A stretch of 64,000 nt of DNA from Russula earlei (taxonomy: Eukaryota; Basidiomycota; Agaricomycetes; Russulales; Russulaceae). The notes below the pieces were generated by a model. That model was not told the origin of the DNA. It was given only the letters and a program-made list of their open reading frames with translations, and searched no databases. The position numbers and the translations under genes were made by a program. Position 1 is the first letter of the stretch, and each line of letters starts with the position of its first letter. Where the stretch lies: the NCBI GenBank assembly GCA_025769875.1, contig JAGFNK010000140.1, positions 1 to 64,000 of the forward strand. Direction: 5' to 3'. Below, piece by piece: positions 33,560-44,942 of the stretch.

Positions 33560-34762
33560 ATGATGTCTGTGACCCTGCTCTCTCTTCCCATCGACGTCCT
33601 CCTCCTCATCCGCGACGTCATTTCGACCTCTCCGTTCACGTCCGTTGATCCCGGGCTCGGTCTCCTGGCCCATATCTCCCTCTCGCAGACGGTCCGTCGA
33701 TTCCGTGACCTCTACACCTTCTCCTCTCCCGAGTCCGAGGATTCGTTTTGGAAGCGCGCGTGCGCCGGCGCCGGGTACGGCAGACCGATGCGACGCGAAT
33801 ACGCACAAGCACTCCCTGGTGTCACCCCGCACGACAGGCCTCCCCCGGACGTGTTGACCTGGAAGCAGATTGCGTTCATCGTCACCGCGCACAAGCGCGT
33901 ATGTGAGATCCGCAGTTGTAGGAACGCCAGCTGCTGGCCCGGTACGTTACGTTTCGCCACCCCCTTCCAACCCCCCGGCCGGCCTTCCCCCAACCAGCGG
34001 CGATCTATCACCGAGATCACGCGTCTGACTCCCTCAACCATTCATGATGACTAGATGACATGGACCGGCGGCCCGCCACGCTCGCGTTCCACCCTCTCTT
34101 TTATTATCTCCATTTCTCCGCTGGCGCGGAGCTCGATCCCGCGGCCGTGCTTCACACGCTCCTCCCCACGCACCCGGACTGCCGGCGGAAGCTTTATGCG
34201 CCTTTGTGTGGGCATGCGAGTGCCGCGTGTGCGTTCGCGACCTCGCCGCCCGTGCGTTCCATCACTCTTTTGCATCCCGATTCCGAGCACATCATCGCAA
34301 GTGTGCGTAATCCTGACGGATGCGCGGTCCTTGACGTGAACCGGCTGCTTGGCGATCTGTACGTCGTTGTTCGCCTCCAGCGCTACCATTCACTGACAGA
34401 CGGAAAAAATGGACGGATCCGAACAGACTACCGCGTAGCCTTGCCAACATGCGCACCGTCTTGACCCATTATCAAACCCTGCTGGATGACTATCGAACTC
34501 CCGACGCATCCTTCCCGGAGATCATGTCCGGTGGTCACCACCGTGGATTTCTAGGAGACCATCGGTGGGTCCGTTTCACTGTTGTGTGCCGCATCCACTG
34601 ATATCTGCCAGGTACCCTTACCTGGATCTGGCTCCTGAGGATATCGAACGATGGGACGTACCAGATGTATCCATGGGTCCGTTCATCATGCGATGCGAGA
34701 ATGACGAGAATGAATGTAGAGTCCATGTGAACGCACTGTTTGGTGTCCTTTCCCAAAAGTGA
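33560..34762 (+). CDS. F-box-like protein
   Basis: Four exons (33560-33941, 34055-34358, 34427-34564, 34612-34762) give 324 residues. The N-terminus has an F-box-like segment, LLSLPIDVLLLIRDVI, followed by SLSQTVRRFRDLYT and an aromatic FWKRACAGAGYGRP. The rest (LYAPLCGHASAACAFATSPP, then ALFGVLSQ at the end) has no domain I recognise. F-box proteins link substrates to SCF ubiquitin ligases through Skp1. The target here is unknown. Two adjacent ATGs (33560, 33563) could start it. Confidence 0.7.
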
Positions 34763-36441
34763 TTCCATAGATCATTGGGACTGTCGTTGTATATATGTAT
34801 AATACCCTGTGTAATGTAATCGATTGTAAGTGGCACTGGCTGGGAAGCCGTGATGGCGCTGTTCCATCATTGTCGGTTGTTATCGACTAGCTCGCCTCGT
34901 GTGATTGACCCATGAGAACAGAACATGGCTTTCGACCTGTCGATTAACCTCAGGCGAGTTCAGAAACGTGCTACGTGCGAGTTACGCATTTTGAGCTCTG
35001 AACATCACACATCACCCGAGGCAACTTGCAGTCGGGTTGCATTATCTTGATTTACGTCACTCTTCGCCCCGTATTTTCGATCGATAGCGTGAGTACAGAC
35101 AGAGAGATGATGATCAGATACACCGAACCCGAAACCGCTCCCCGCTCCACCCCGAGGGGTGGCAAGATTTGGGAACTTCCCAAATGACGGTGTCTGCGGT
35201 TCCCCTTTGAAGTTTTTTTGTTTGTTGACCACCCAATAGTGGTTACTTCGGGGAAACCTCGAACCAAGGTAGGGGGCAGGGGCAGGTCTAATCCCATTGA
35301 TGCATCTGTTCAAGTCGACAAAGGGCGAACTCTGCTTGGTTAGGCTGGCCGAGCCAGCATGAAAAGGATACATTCGACCCGTCGCCGATTCGCCCGAAGA
35401 AAAGCCTAACACGAGCTTCCCACGCCTCATTTATCTAAACTGGCGGCTGTCTGAAATTCAAAGTAGCGTTCCACCACTCCCCGCGGGGGGGGCCTCTATC
35501 ACTGTCATGATCATGTGCCGGAGCCGAGCCAACCTAAATAAGAGAAAATAACACTCTTCTTCCGCAGGGGACCCCCTTCACGTCGTTCGCCGACCGCAGC
35601 GAGCGGTGTGCGCCGGCAGACCGACGATTCGAGGTTGTGTGGTTCAACGTCTGCGCCGGCCAAGCTCCGTTGCCACTAGGATCGCCTCGTCCGCTCCGAT
35701 TTGTGGCGCAGGGCGATGTCCCCCTTTAAAACGCCGGCAGGTGACCGGCTGTCGCCTTAAAGGACGGCGTGCAAGCCTCGTCGTGCGGCCATGAGGGCGA
35801 AAAGCGCGTATGTGGCGTGCGAGAAACGGGGACAACCAGAAATCGTTGATAAAATCAATGCGGTCGGTTTGGAAGTAGGAGGATGGACTGCGGACGCCCC
35901 CCCTTTTTTTGTCTTTTTTTTTTTCGAATTGGCCCCACTGGCAGCGCGCGCGAAACGTTTTATCTCCATTCAACCCAGTTTCACAAAGACCCCCGATCTT
36001 GAGGAGTCGAAGGGTTCGAGATTAGGAGACTCCGAAAAGTGTCCTTGGGCAGAACCCACACCGTACCAGCCGTGAGCCCCGGCTATGCTCGCTTGACGCT
36101 GGGGGAGAGGCAGCGTTCCGAGCACACGTACTCAGGAGTGAGCCTTGATCTGCGTAGCAGCCGAGAGCCATTCCGGCCGCTACTAGGCTATGAATCGAGG
36201 TGTGTATGTAGCGGGCGGGTAGCGCGGCGTGGCTGTGTGCGATGGCCACCTGGCCACCCCTTCAGCCTGGACCCACGGCGCAACCACGTCCATTTCAAAA
36301 TCAAGTTCTTTTTCTCTCCTCGTCCACAAGCACATAAAATCCGATACACCCCACGCTTGAGCCCCCACCATACCCTACTCGCACACATACTCGTCCATCT
36401 TCGCAACACACACACACACGCACACACACATCCACCACTCC
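34763..36441. other. Intergenic region without recognised genes
   Basis: It is about 1.7 kb with no supported coding region. A homopolymer-rich stretch lies near 35905-35935. A CA repeat (about 36406-36432) precedes the phosphatase start and is probably in its 5'UTR. Confidence 0.5.
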
Positions 36442-37158
36442 ATGCTCTACTCTGCCGAATCCTCCTCTCACGCGCTGATGCAGCGCCGCACAAGCGCAAC
36501 CTGCTCGTCGGCCGCCCCGTTCTCCGCCGCGGGGAACCACCTCCATTGTCCCCGCCCCTTCCCCAACTCGTACTGGGCGACGCCGTTGCTCGTGGCGTGC
36601 GAGTACCCCTGGACGCCGACGCGGGCGAACAACCGGTCTCAGAAGCTCGACCTGCTCCTGCGCGCGGGCGTGCGGACCTTCATCGACCTGACCGAGTCCG
36701 GCGAGCTCTCGCCCTACGCGCCGCACCTCGCCGCGCACGTCGCCCGCCTGGGCATCGACCAGGACGAGGTCGAGTACCACTCCTTCCCCATCCCGGACCG
36801 CTGCCTGCCGCGCTCGGTCGGGTACGTCCGGCAGATCCTCGACGTGCTCAAGGACAACGCGCACCGCGGGCGCATCACGGCCGTGCACTGCCGCGGCGGC
36901 ATCGGCCGCACGGGCCTCGTCGTCGGCTGCTGGCTCGTCGAGTCGGGCGCGGTCGACGACGGCGCGGCGGCGCTCGGCTTCATCGCCGAGGAGTGGAAGT
37001 CCGTCGAGAAGTACCGCCGCTTCCCGCAGAGCCCCGAGACGGGCGGCCAGTGCGAGTTTGTGCGCAACTTTGAACGTCTGCAGAGCCCGTTGGTGGGCCC
37101 ATCCGGACGTGAGGCCGCGAGGGGGGAGAAGCAGCAGCGACTGCGGCATGCGTGGTAG
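36442..37158 (+). CDS. Dual-specificity/tyrosine phosphatase-like protein
   Basis: A single exon of 238 residues. The active-site loop reads VHCRGGIGRTG (about residues 152-162), the HCx5R(T) signature in which Cys is the nucleophile and Arg binds phosphate. Upstream, TFIDLTESGEL and FPIPDRCLP fit the general-acid region of the DSP fold, and Asp in PIPD is the likely acid. It is most like small cyclin-dependent kinase inhibitor 3/CDC14-type phosphatases. The N-terminal 35 residues are not conserved. The gene is very GC-rich, so a 296-codon antisense frame is a shadow. Substrate unknown. Confidence 0.85.
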   Translation: MLYSAESSSHALMQRRTSATCSSAAPFSAAGNHLHCPRPFPNSYWATPLLVACEYPWTPTRANNRSQKLDLLLRAGVRTFIDLTESGELSPYAPHLAAHVARLGIDQDEVEYHSFPIPDRCLPRSVGYVRQILDVLKDNAHRGRITAVHCRGGIGRTGLVVGCWLVESGAVDDGAAALGFIAEEWKSVEKYRRFPQSPETGGQCEFVRNFERLQSPLVGPSGREAARGEKQQRLRHAW

Positions 37159-38972
37159 CCTGCCTCGCGTGATCGATGTCATCACCTTCACACACCCCCC
37201 AATCGGTCGTCAGCTCCGGACACATGTTGGTTGGGGAGACCTTTTCCTGTCCGCGACAGCAGCTGGACCTGGTGTCCACGGGTAGAGGAAAAGAGGATTT
37301 AACTTTTGGATGATCTTTGTCGACGACATAGAACGCACGCCATACCATTCGAGCCTTAGAGGTTAGAGGCTCCATCAGGTCATCTTTGTATACATAGCAT
37401 TGTTGTTTTGGCCATCCCTCGCTACGCAATCACATTAATTCTCCGCATTGTCCTGCGTATGTCACGGGCTTAATAAACGCATGGAAACGGTGCTGCATCG
37501 AGGGTGCACTGTGATTGTGCCCCGTTTGGTTTCCCAAGACTTCCTTTCTTCTGTTTGTCTTCGATTCCCCTAATACTCTCAAAACCAAAAAAAAATCAAT
37601 CATCGGATCTTCATCAATCATATCACGCCATCGCGTTCGCACGTGCGAATCCTACGACGAACTCAAGTGTGGTGCCACTGGGCCTACTCCCCTGGCCGTG
37701 TGGGTTTTTAAAACAGGACAGGACTGAGAGCGGGGTCCCAGTCATTCACTCGCCGAACCGAGACGCAGGCTCAGGTGTGGTGCCATTCATTCCTCCGAGG
37801 TCTCCGGCGTTGGCGCTGCGGGGTCCGACGACGTGCTGCGCAGCTCGTCGCAGTTCGACGTCCGGGATCACCAACTGACTCCAATTATCGATCAGATCAC
37901 GACGCCGCCCCCCCCCCCCCACAGGCACGGACGGTATCCGCGTCCCAACCGATTCCCCAAAGCACCGACGCCGTGAATCAACCATGTCGGGGCGTCCGAG
38001 TCCACCCCTTTTTTATTATTTTTTATTTTTTATTTTTTCCTACCTAACCTTGTGACGTGACGTCGTTTGGCGTCGGTCTCATCGGGGGTTATCGGCCTCG
38101 GCCTCGTGAACGCTCAAAGCGTCTATCTCCCCATCCCTCGTGCTTTTTCCTTGTTTCCTACCTAACCTACGATCGGCTTCTGCGTCGCGTCCGGGAACGA
38201 ACGGCGCTGCGGTTCGAGAACAACAAAAAAACACGCGTCCCGTAGGTAGGAACGGTGGTCGGTCGGTACCGTGCTCGATGGTATAGGGTTAACGGCACGA
38301 ACCGGGCTCCATAAGCGCGAAGCCACTCCGATCCTCGGTACTTTGGCCAAACGGCTGCTGTGCCGTAACTGGCTTACCCCACCAACCTTTGCGTGCACGC
38401 CCCCCCCCCCCCACATCATTCCTGATCTAGATCAGATGTCCTGGTTAGCGAGACTCGCCCTGCCGCGCATCCGATTTCGTCTCGTATTTTGCACACGTAC
38501 TACCCAAAAGACATCTACGGGTGAGTTACCTCGGACGCAACGCCGCCGCCATGATTGCTGCCGTACATACCCTAATGTACAACCTCGGCGCAAGCGAGGA
38601 AGCGGGGACACGGGGGAAGGGTCGTCTATTGATAATCGATGATGGCATTACCCGGTGTAGCGATTTCAGATATCCCCCCCACAACTTTGAAAGTCAGTCA
38701 CCGAGCTTCTGAGAAGTACGCGCATGACGTTTTCAATTAGATACGATGAAGGCCGACTCAGGCCAGACACCTCCGTACCTACAAGGGCAGTGAATAAACA
38801 TTTTATAAGACAACCCGAAGACGGACGTCAACAAGATGTTCGATGTTACAGTATTGGTATAAAAAGTGTCTGAATAAAGCACACCAACGTCCTGCACGTA
38901 ACTACTACACGGTAGGTATAGTGAGCCGCCTGCATGGCATGCCAAGACGGGGAAAAAAAAAGGAACCCAACA
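37159..38972. other. Intergenic region without recognised genes
   Basis: It is 1.8 kb containing poly-C runs near 37908-37920 and 38400-38412 and AT-rich pieces. Nothing in it resembles a gene. Confidence 0.5.
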
Positions 38973-40831
38973 TTATACAATGAAAGCGTGCAACAACACC
39001 AAGGCCGCCACCCCGACGAACAGCTGGCCGTTGGTCCCGACCAAAATTCGCGCGCCGGCACTGTTCACGACGGCGCCGGTACCGTCCGTGCTTGGTGCGT
39101 GGGTACTAGTCGGCGTCGCTATGCTTAGTGGTGCAGCCGTCTGGGAAGCCAACGCTGCGCCTGGCGTCTCCGCGCCGAGCCCTCCTGCGTGCACCGCGAC
39201 CCATCCGGAGTCGCTGAATGGCTGATCGTAGAAGAACCAGGGATTGGCGGGGTAGTTCGGCTGCACGGTGGAGAGGAACTTTGCGTAGGTGCCGCTCGGG
39301 TCGCCGTAGACTGCCGCGCCAGCGCCCACGTTCGGGTAGAGCTCCGCCGCGAGTTCGTTGCCGGGCGGGACGGTCATCGTGAAGTCGAGCGCAGTCTTTA
39401 TTATCGCTCCCGAGGCCGTGGGAAGGTTCCAGGCGCTGAAGCCGAGGTGAGAGGCGATGCGCGCGTTGGTCTGTTGTAGATGTAGATGCGGACACGGTAA
39501 GGTTAGCAGAGCGCAGAAAGCATGAAGAGGGGTAAATGCGAGCGTACGATCATTGCGCAAAGGTTGTACGAGCGGTAATGATATGGCCGAGTGCGGATCA
39601 TTTCGAACGGCTGGGGATATGTGTGAGTGACGGAGGAGACATTACCAGGGACAGTGCACACACCTGCTCGCCGGTCGCGTTGATCTGATTCAGGTATGTG
39701 GTGGAGAAGTACTTATGGATGGATGCACTAGCGCCTGCCGTGTCGTTCACGAGAATTTGCAGCGACGAAAGCTGGGTGTAATAGAACGACCCGTGATTGC
39801 TGGCAAAGATTTCACCGCCAGGTTTGCCATGTCAGCATGTGGCAGACGCCTTAAGGCACGAGAGCGACGCACTTTGGGGCGATGGATTCGTTCAGGGCAA
39901 CCGGGCTGGTCGTAAGCCATCCGATGTACGACGTGGTCCAGTTGACCAGACCGGCGTCGATCGCACTGGTCCATCCTGGCGCATTTCCGGCGCGCAGGAC
40001 GAGCACGGCGCTGACGATTTTCGTCATACACTTGAGGTCGAGCACGCCTGTGTGATCGCCGAGGCGGACGTTGTACCCGGGCCCGCGCGCCATCTGAGCA
40101 TAGTTCAAATTCGGATTCATGTACGTGCTACTGTTGAGGAACCACGTGTTGATCCAGCTCGCGACGTTCGTGGAGTACTTGGGGGTACCGGTGATCACCC
40201 AGGCTATCGTGTTGAAGAGCACTGCGCTCGCCATAGTTTCGAAGGCTGGGGCGTTGTTGATTGTGCCGATGTCGGGGTTGAAGACGCCATCGACCATGAC
40301 GTATGGACATGTAACCCACACTACGCACAAAGGGGATAAGGTCAGCACACATGGCAGGGCAGGCGGTCGCGTGGAAGGTACTTTGTTGGGGTGTCAGCGC
40401 TGTGGTGTTCCCAACGCCTGTACAATTTGGCCAATAACTGAGTATGTCAAGTCAGCACTCCGTAATCCGCGGACGTGGATTCTGCGTCAGACGCACTATG
40501 GTGCCCAACTGAGATAGTCGTGTGAATTATTGGAAGGCGCAAGAATCGTCTTGGAGGCAGTAACGGCTACGAGAATAATTGCTTAAGCCTCCAAGGTGAC
40601 TCTAAGGGAAGGACGCATACACCACGGGCCTAGCAAGGCGAGACTGTTCGCCCATTGTATGATCGACCCCTGCGAAACGATGGTCGTGTTGGTCCAGTTT
40701 TTGTTGAGAATATAGCTCGGCTCGATGAATTCGTTGGCATAGGGCGCGTAGTTCATATTAAGACCGGCAAAGGAGGGGACAGCAAATAAAGAGAGGACGA
40801 TTGTAACGAGAGGCACTACTGACAGTATCAT
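38973..40831 (-). CDS. Secreted alginate-lyase-fold polysaccharide lyase, copy 1
   Basis: Seven exons (40831-40621, 40566-40497, 40437-40382, 40320-39873, 39799-39664, 39610-39548, 39470-38973) give 493 residues. It starts with a signal peptide (MILSVVPLVTIVLSLF, cleaved near SFA). The body follows the fungal 'chondroitin AC/alginate lyase' type: HDYLSWAPYYWPNC, TCPYVMVDGVFNPD, NTWFLNSSTYMNPNLNYAQ, the NNHGSFYY catalytic segment (Asn-His), and PFEMIRTRPYHYRSYNL. Such enzymes cleave uronate polymers by beta-elimination; PL38-type glucuronan lyase activity is one possibility. A Ser/Thr-rich stretch and a hydrophobic end (LFVGVAALVLLHAFIV) suggest a GPI anchor. It is tandem with a close paralogue upstream. 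Confidence 0.8.
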
Positions 40832-41539
40832 GGTATAAACGAATGGCTTGAAGCGAAAGGGAAAAGGGAAGAGGAGAGGGGGGAGAAAGGAAAAAGAGAA
40901 AATGGAGGATTCACACAATGGTCGATCCCCTTGCCGAGATTTAGGATTGGGCGACAATCACCGGTGGGAAGGCTGCAATAGTACAAGTGTTCGGACAAAT
41001 GGCAGGTGTCACTCGAAACGTCAGAGCGGAACGGTATCACTATGGACCGTGAGATGTATGAAGTACCTAGGCAGGCACAGGTACGCGGTAAACCACTTAT
41101 CTCGTCGCTAACAAGGTTGCCCGTCCTCGACGTGGAGCGACCCAGGGCTTGAATTCGACCATCAATTCAACCCTCGACGTGCAACGCCGAGCGGCAAAAG
41201 TGTCGACTGGACGGAACGGTCTTGTGGTACTAAGAATAACTCAAATGGAATTCCATGCGTACCCACTTATGTAATTCAATTCGGCCAACTTCACACGAGA
41301 CAGCATCCGACCAATGATCTCAGAAACTGACATTGACTACTTAAGCGCGAGGACAGCGAATAAGCAAAAGTTTCTTAGACAACCAACAGGAGACAAATGG
41401 TGATACGACAGGGCCCAGTATTACAGTATGGGGGTATTTTGTGGGATCTACGTCAAGCATGTCAACCGAAAGTATAGGCGGAGGGTGCACATGGTTTCCT
41501 GCATGATCCTCCGAGTCCCGCTGGGACAGAAAAAGTATG
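40832..41539. other. Spacer between the two lyase genes
   Basis: It is 700 bp of presumed promoter for copy 1 and 3' region of copy 2. No coding content was seen. Confidence 0.5.
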
Positions 41540-43391
41540 TTACACGAGAAGGACATGCAGTAATACCAAAGTCGTCGTCCCAAAGAACAGCTGGCCATAG
41601 GTACCGAGCGAAATCCGTGAGCCAGCACCGTTCTTTCCGATGGCCGCACTGGCCGTGCTTCCCGCAGGGCCAGTCCCTGACGGCGTTGCCGCACCGGGTC
41701 TTCCAGCATTCGCTCGGACCCATCCCGAGTCGCTCAGCGGCTGGGTGTAGAAGAACCAGGGATTGGCGGGGTAGGTTTGCTGCCCTTTGGAGAGGTACCC
41801 TACATAGGTGCCGTTCGGATCGCCATAGACCGCCGCGACAGCGCCCACGTCCGGATAGAGCTCCGTCCCGTCTTCAGTGCCGGGCGGCAGAGCCATCGTG
41901 AAGTCGAGCGCGGTCTGTATTGTTGCTCCGTATGTTGTGGGCAGGTTCCAGGCGTCGAAGCCGAGGTAGGAGCCGATACGCGCGTTGGTCTGTTGTAGAT
42001 GTGGACGTGGTGAGGTGTTCGTTAGCAGTGCACAGAAAATGCTAGGGGGGGATGCGAGCGTACGATCATCGCGGCAAGGTTGAATGTGCGGAAGTGATAT
42101 GGTCGCGTGCGGTTCATTTCGAATGGCTGGGACTATGTGTGAATAACGGAGGTGGTATTATCAGGGACTGTGCACACACCTGCTCGCCGGTTGCGTTGAT
42201 CTGATTCAGGTATAGGGTGGAGAAATACTTCTGGACAGTTGCATTGGCGCTTGCAGCGTCGTTCACAAGAATTTGCAGCGCCGCAAGCTGGTTATAATAG
42301 TACGACCCGTGATTGCTGGTAAAGATTCACCGCCAGGTTTGCCATGTCAGTACTTGACATGACACGCATGTCGCGGACGCCTAAAGGCAAGGAGTGACGT
42401 ACCTGGGGGTAATAGATTCATTCAGGGCAATTGGACTGGTCGTGAGCCATCCGATGTACTGAGTGGTCCAGTTAACCAGGCCGGCGTCGATCGCACTGGT
42501 CCATCCTGGCGCATTTCCGGCGCGCAGGACGAGCACGGAGCTGACGATTTTCGTCATGGACTTGAGGTCGAGCACGCCCATGTGACTGCCCGTGCCGTTG
42601 TTTGACCCGGGCCCAGTCCCACGCACTATCTGAGCGTAATTTAAATTCGGGTTCATGTACGTGTCACTGGCGAGGAACCACGTGTTGATCCAGCTCGCGA
42701 CATTAGTGGGGTACTTGGAGGAGCCGTTGATCGCCCAGGCAAGCGTGTTGTAAAAGACTGCGTCGGCCAAGGCGCTGAAGGCTCCGGTGTTGTTCACGGG
42801 GCGGGTGTCCGGGTTGGTCTGGCCATCCATCTGGTGGTACGGGCATGTGACCCATACTAGCACGGAAGTCAAGTCAGCGCATTGGTGAAGATAGGCAGTC
42901 GCATGGAAGACGAAAATACCTTGTTGGGGCGTCAGTCCTGAGGCGTTGGGAATGCTAGTACAATTTGGCCAATAGCTTAGTACATCAAGTGAGAACTCTG
43001 CGGTCAATGGATACGGATGCTGCGTCAGACGCACTATGGTGCCCAGCTAATATAGTCGTGTGTATCATTTGAGGGCGCAAGAATGGACGTGGAAGTCGTG
43101 ACGGCTGCCACAACACGACGAAGATAATGAGCCTCCCAGACGGTTCGGATGATAATTTAATTCAGAAAAGAGGTGGGGAGGGTGCGTACACCACGGGCCT
43201 TGCGCAGCAAGCCAGTCTGCCCACTGTATGATCGACTCCTGCGCAACGATGGTCGTCGTGTTCCAGTTCTTGTTTAGAATATAGCTCGGCTCGATGAAGT
43301 CGTTGCCGTAGAAGGAGAATCCCACGTTGAGATCGGCAAAAGAGCGGATGACGAATAAGGAGAGGACGATAGTGCTGAGGGGCACTATCAT
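41540..43391 (-). CDS. Secreted alginate-lyase-fold polysaccharide lyase, copy 2
   Basis: It has the same seven-exon plan as copy 1 and about 490 residues. The start at 43391 gives a signal peptide (MIVPLSTIVLSLFVIRSFA). Conserved parts are HDYISWAPY, YWPNCTSIPNASGLTPQQ, TCPYHQMDGQTNPDT, the catalytic SNHGSYYYNQLAALQ across an intron, PFEMNRTRPYHF and YPDVGAVAAVYGDPNGTY. It ends, like copy 1, in a Ser/Gly-rich linker and a hydrophobic tail (LFFGTTTLVLLHVLLV). No lesion was found. Divergence from copy 1 is moderate, so the duplication is older than that of the CHAT genes. Both probably act at the cell surface or wall. Confidence 0.8.
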
Positions 43392-44016
43392 GATTTCAAC
43401 GAATGGCTATATAGCTGGGAGAAGGTGGGACGGAAGGAGGGGAGGTGGCACGAGGATTGGGGCGAGAAGTTGAAGGGGGCAAGGGAACGAAGTCTGGGGA
43501 GTCCTTACGACCTCTATCAATAACCCTAAGCGAGCAGTTGAAATGGCATGACGACACAAAAGGGACCGTGAAAAGGGTGGCGGCCAATGGTGAGATTACG
43601 TTTGAAAAATCAGGAACACGTATAGTATAAAACGACCTACTCGAATGCACTTCACACAGCGTCGAACGGCCTCGAGGAAGAGGAGCCTAGTGCCCCAACC
43701 ATACGATTGTGGACCGGGTACCTAGCAGGGTAGATCTCAGACGCTTTTTTTTTTAAAGATCCGAATTCGTATTCCGCAGCGCATAACGTCGTGGTACAAA
43801 GGCGGTCACGGGCTAAGTAGCTACGTATCGTTTGTAGGCTGGTAGCGGTGAGGCAGCGTTGGGGTGTGGTATGTCTTCCTCGTCCCCGGATTTCTTCGAG
43901 ACACGCAAACGCATTCATTCCTATCCCTGAGCGCGGCCGATTCCACTTTTGGTAGGTCTTGATCACCGTCGTAAGGGGTTCGAAGACTCCCGCTCTTAAT
44001 TCGATCTTTTTACGTA
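43392..44016. other. Intergenic region
   Basis: It is 600 bp with no supported gene. A minus-strand frame at 43652-43966 has no likeness to anything I know. Confidence 0.5.
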
Positions 44017-44826
44017 TTACCGTGCCTCGCTCTTCACACTACGCCTCAATATCCTTTCGACTTTGGGTATGCAATGATGGATGGCCCCGAGTGCTTTACG
44101 CATCAGGCCAACTTGCTCCGCAAATGGCATGCGAAACAGCTCTGTCGTAGGCAGTACCATGTACGTCCAATCTGTATCTTCATGAGCAATATACATCTGG
44201 GCGTCAACCGTACGCACCGGCCATTATCCACTTCTCCGCCCCCACGTCCTCTGCGCGAAATACGATTCTCGGCCCCCTGCACGATTCCTCGACCGCCGCG
44301 CCACGCGTGACGATCAGCCTGATGGCCTCCTTCAGCCTGCGCTTGATCTTGGTCCGCACGACGGGCCGAAGCACGACGCGCGATTTGAACGCGAGCACTT
44401 GCATAGACATGTCCACCGCGCGCCGCTGCTCCCGCTGCGCCGGGGTCGTGGGTGCCGGGTATGGCCGCAGCTTGTACGGCTTGGAAAATGGCACATCAGG
44501 CTTGGTTAGGAATGCCTTGGGGAAGGCGAAGAGTGACAGGTGCGGGCTGACCCAGCGCGGCGCGAGCGAGCGTCGCTTGTCGAGTGAGAGGTGCGCCCCT
44601 GGGTACGTCGGGTCGAAAAGATCAGAGGTAGATTGTGACTTGTGCTTGGTGACAAGGACGACGCCAGAGCCGGGCGTTGTGTGACGGAACTTGAGCGCAT
44701 CCCGAAGTTAGACACTATATAAGAGGGGACAGGGCGTCGTAATTCGGTGCGTACATTGACTGATCTTAAAGGAGTGGGTGGTTTTGAAAGATTCCTAAGT
44801 TCCAAGCATTTTATTGACGCTGTCAT
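44017..44826 (-). CDS. RnpA-like (bacterial RNase P protein-like) mitochondrial protein
   Basis: Three exons (44826-44755, 44689-44218, 44171-44017) give 232 residues. The N-terminus (MTASIKCLELRNLSKPPTP) is basic and hydroxyl-rich like a mitochondrial presequence. The centre reads AFKSRVVLRPVV followed by RTKIKRRLKEAIRLIV, which closely resembles the RNA-binding RNR helix of the bacterial RNase P protein (V.RN.IKR..RE..R). The C-terminal part reads WTYMVLPTTELFRMPFAEQV, then GLMRKAL, fitting its last strand and helix. RnpA assists a catalytic RNA in cutting tRNA 5' leaders. Whether this protein still does so in mitochondria is inference. It could instead be a ribosome-associated protein. Splice sites are canonical. 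Confidence 0.6.
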
Positions 44827-44942
44827 GGATGATAGTGAATGGTGACGTGCGCGACGTGATTACAACAAGCAAGACACGTGCGATCGTAACCACATGACAA
44901 CTCCTCCTTCCGCTTACTTGCATTTCCTCCTTAATCTCTAAA

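Noticed and set aside
36301..37191. 296-codon open frame on the minus strand over the phosphatase
   Set aside because: The plus strand holds a clear HCx5R phosphatase. The antisense product is low-complexity and has no known relative.
37905..38412. Poly-C runs as origin or telomere-like sequence
   Set aside because: They are simple homopolymers without telomeric repeat units.
38973..43391. GH76 mannanase as the identity of the two secreted enzymes
   Set aside because: The NHGSFYY and PFEMxRTRPYHYR motifs fit the alginate-lyase fold better. The GH76 Asp-Asp signature is absent.
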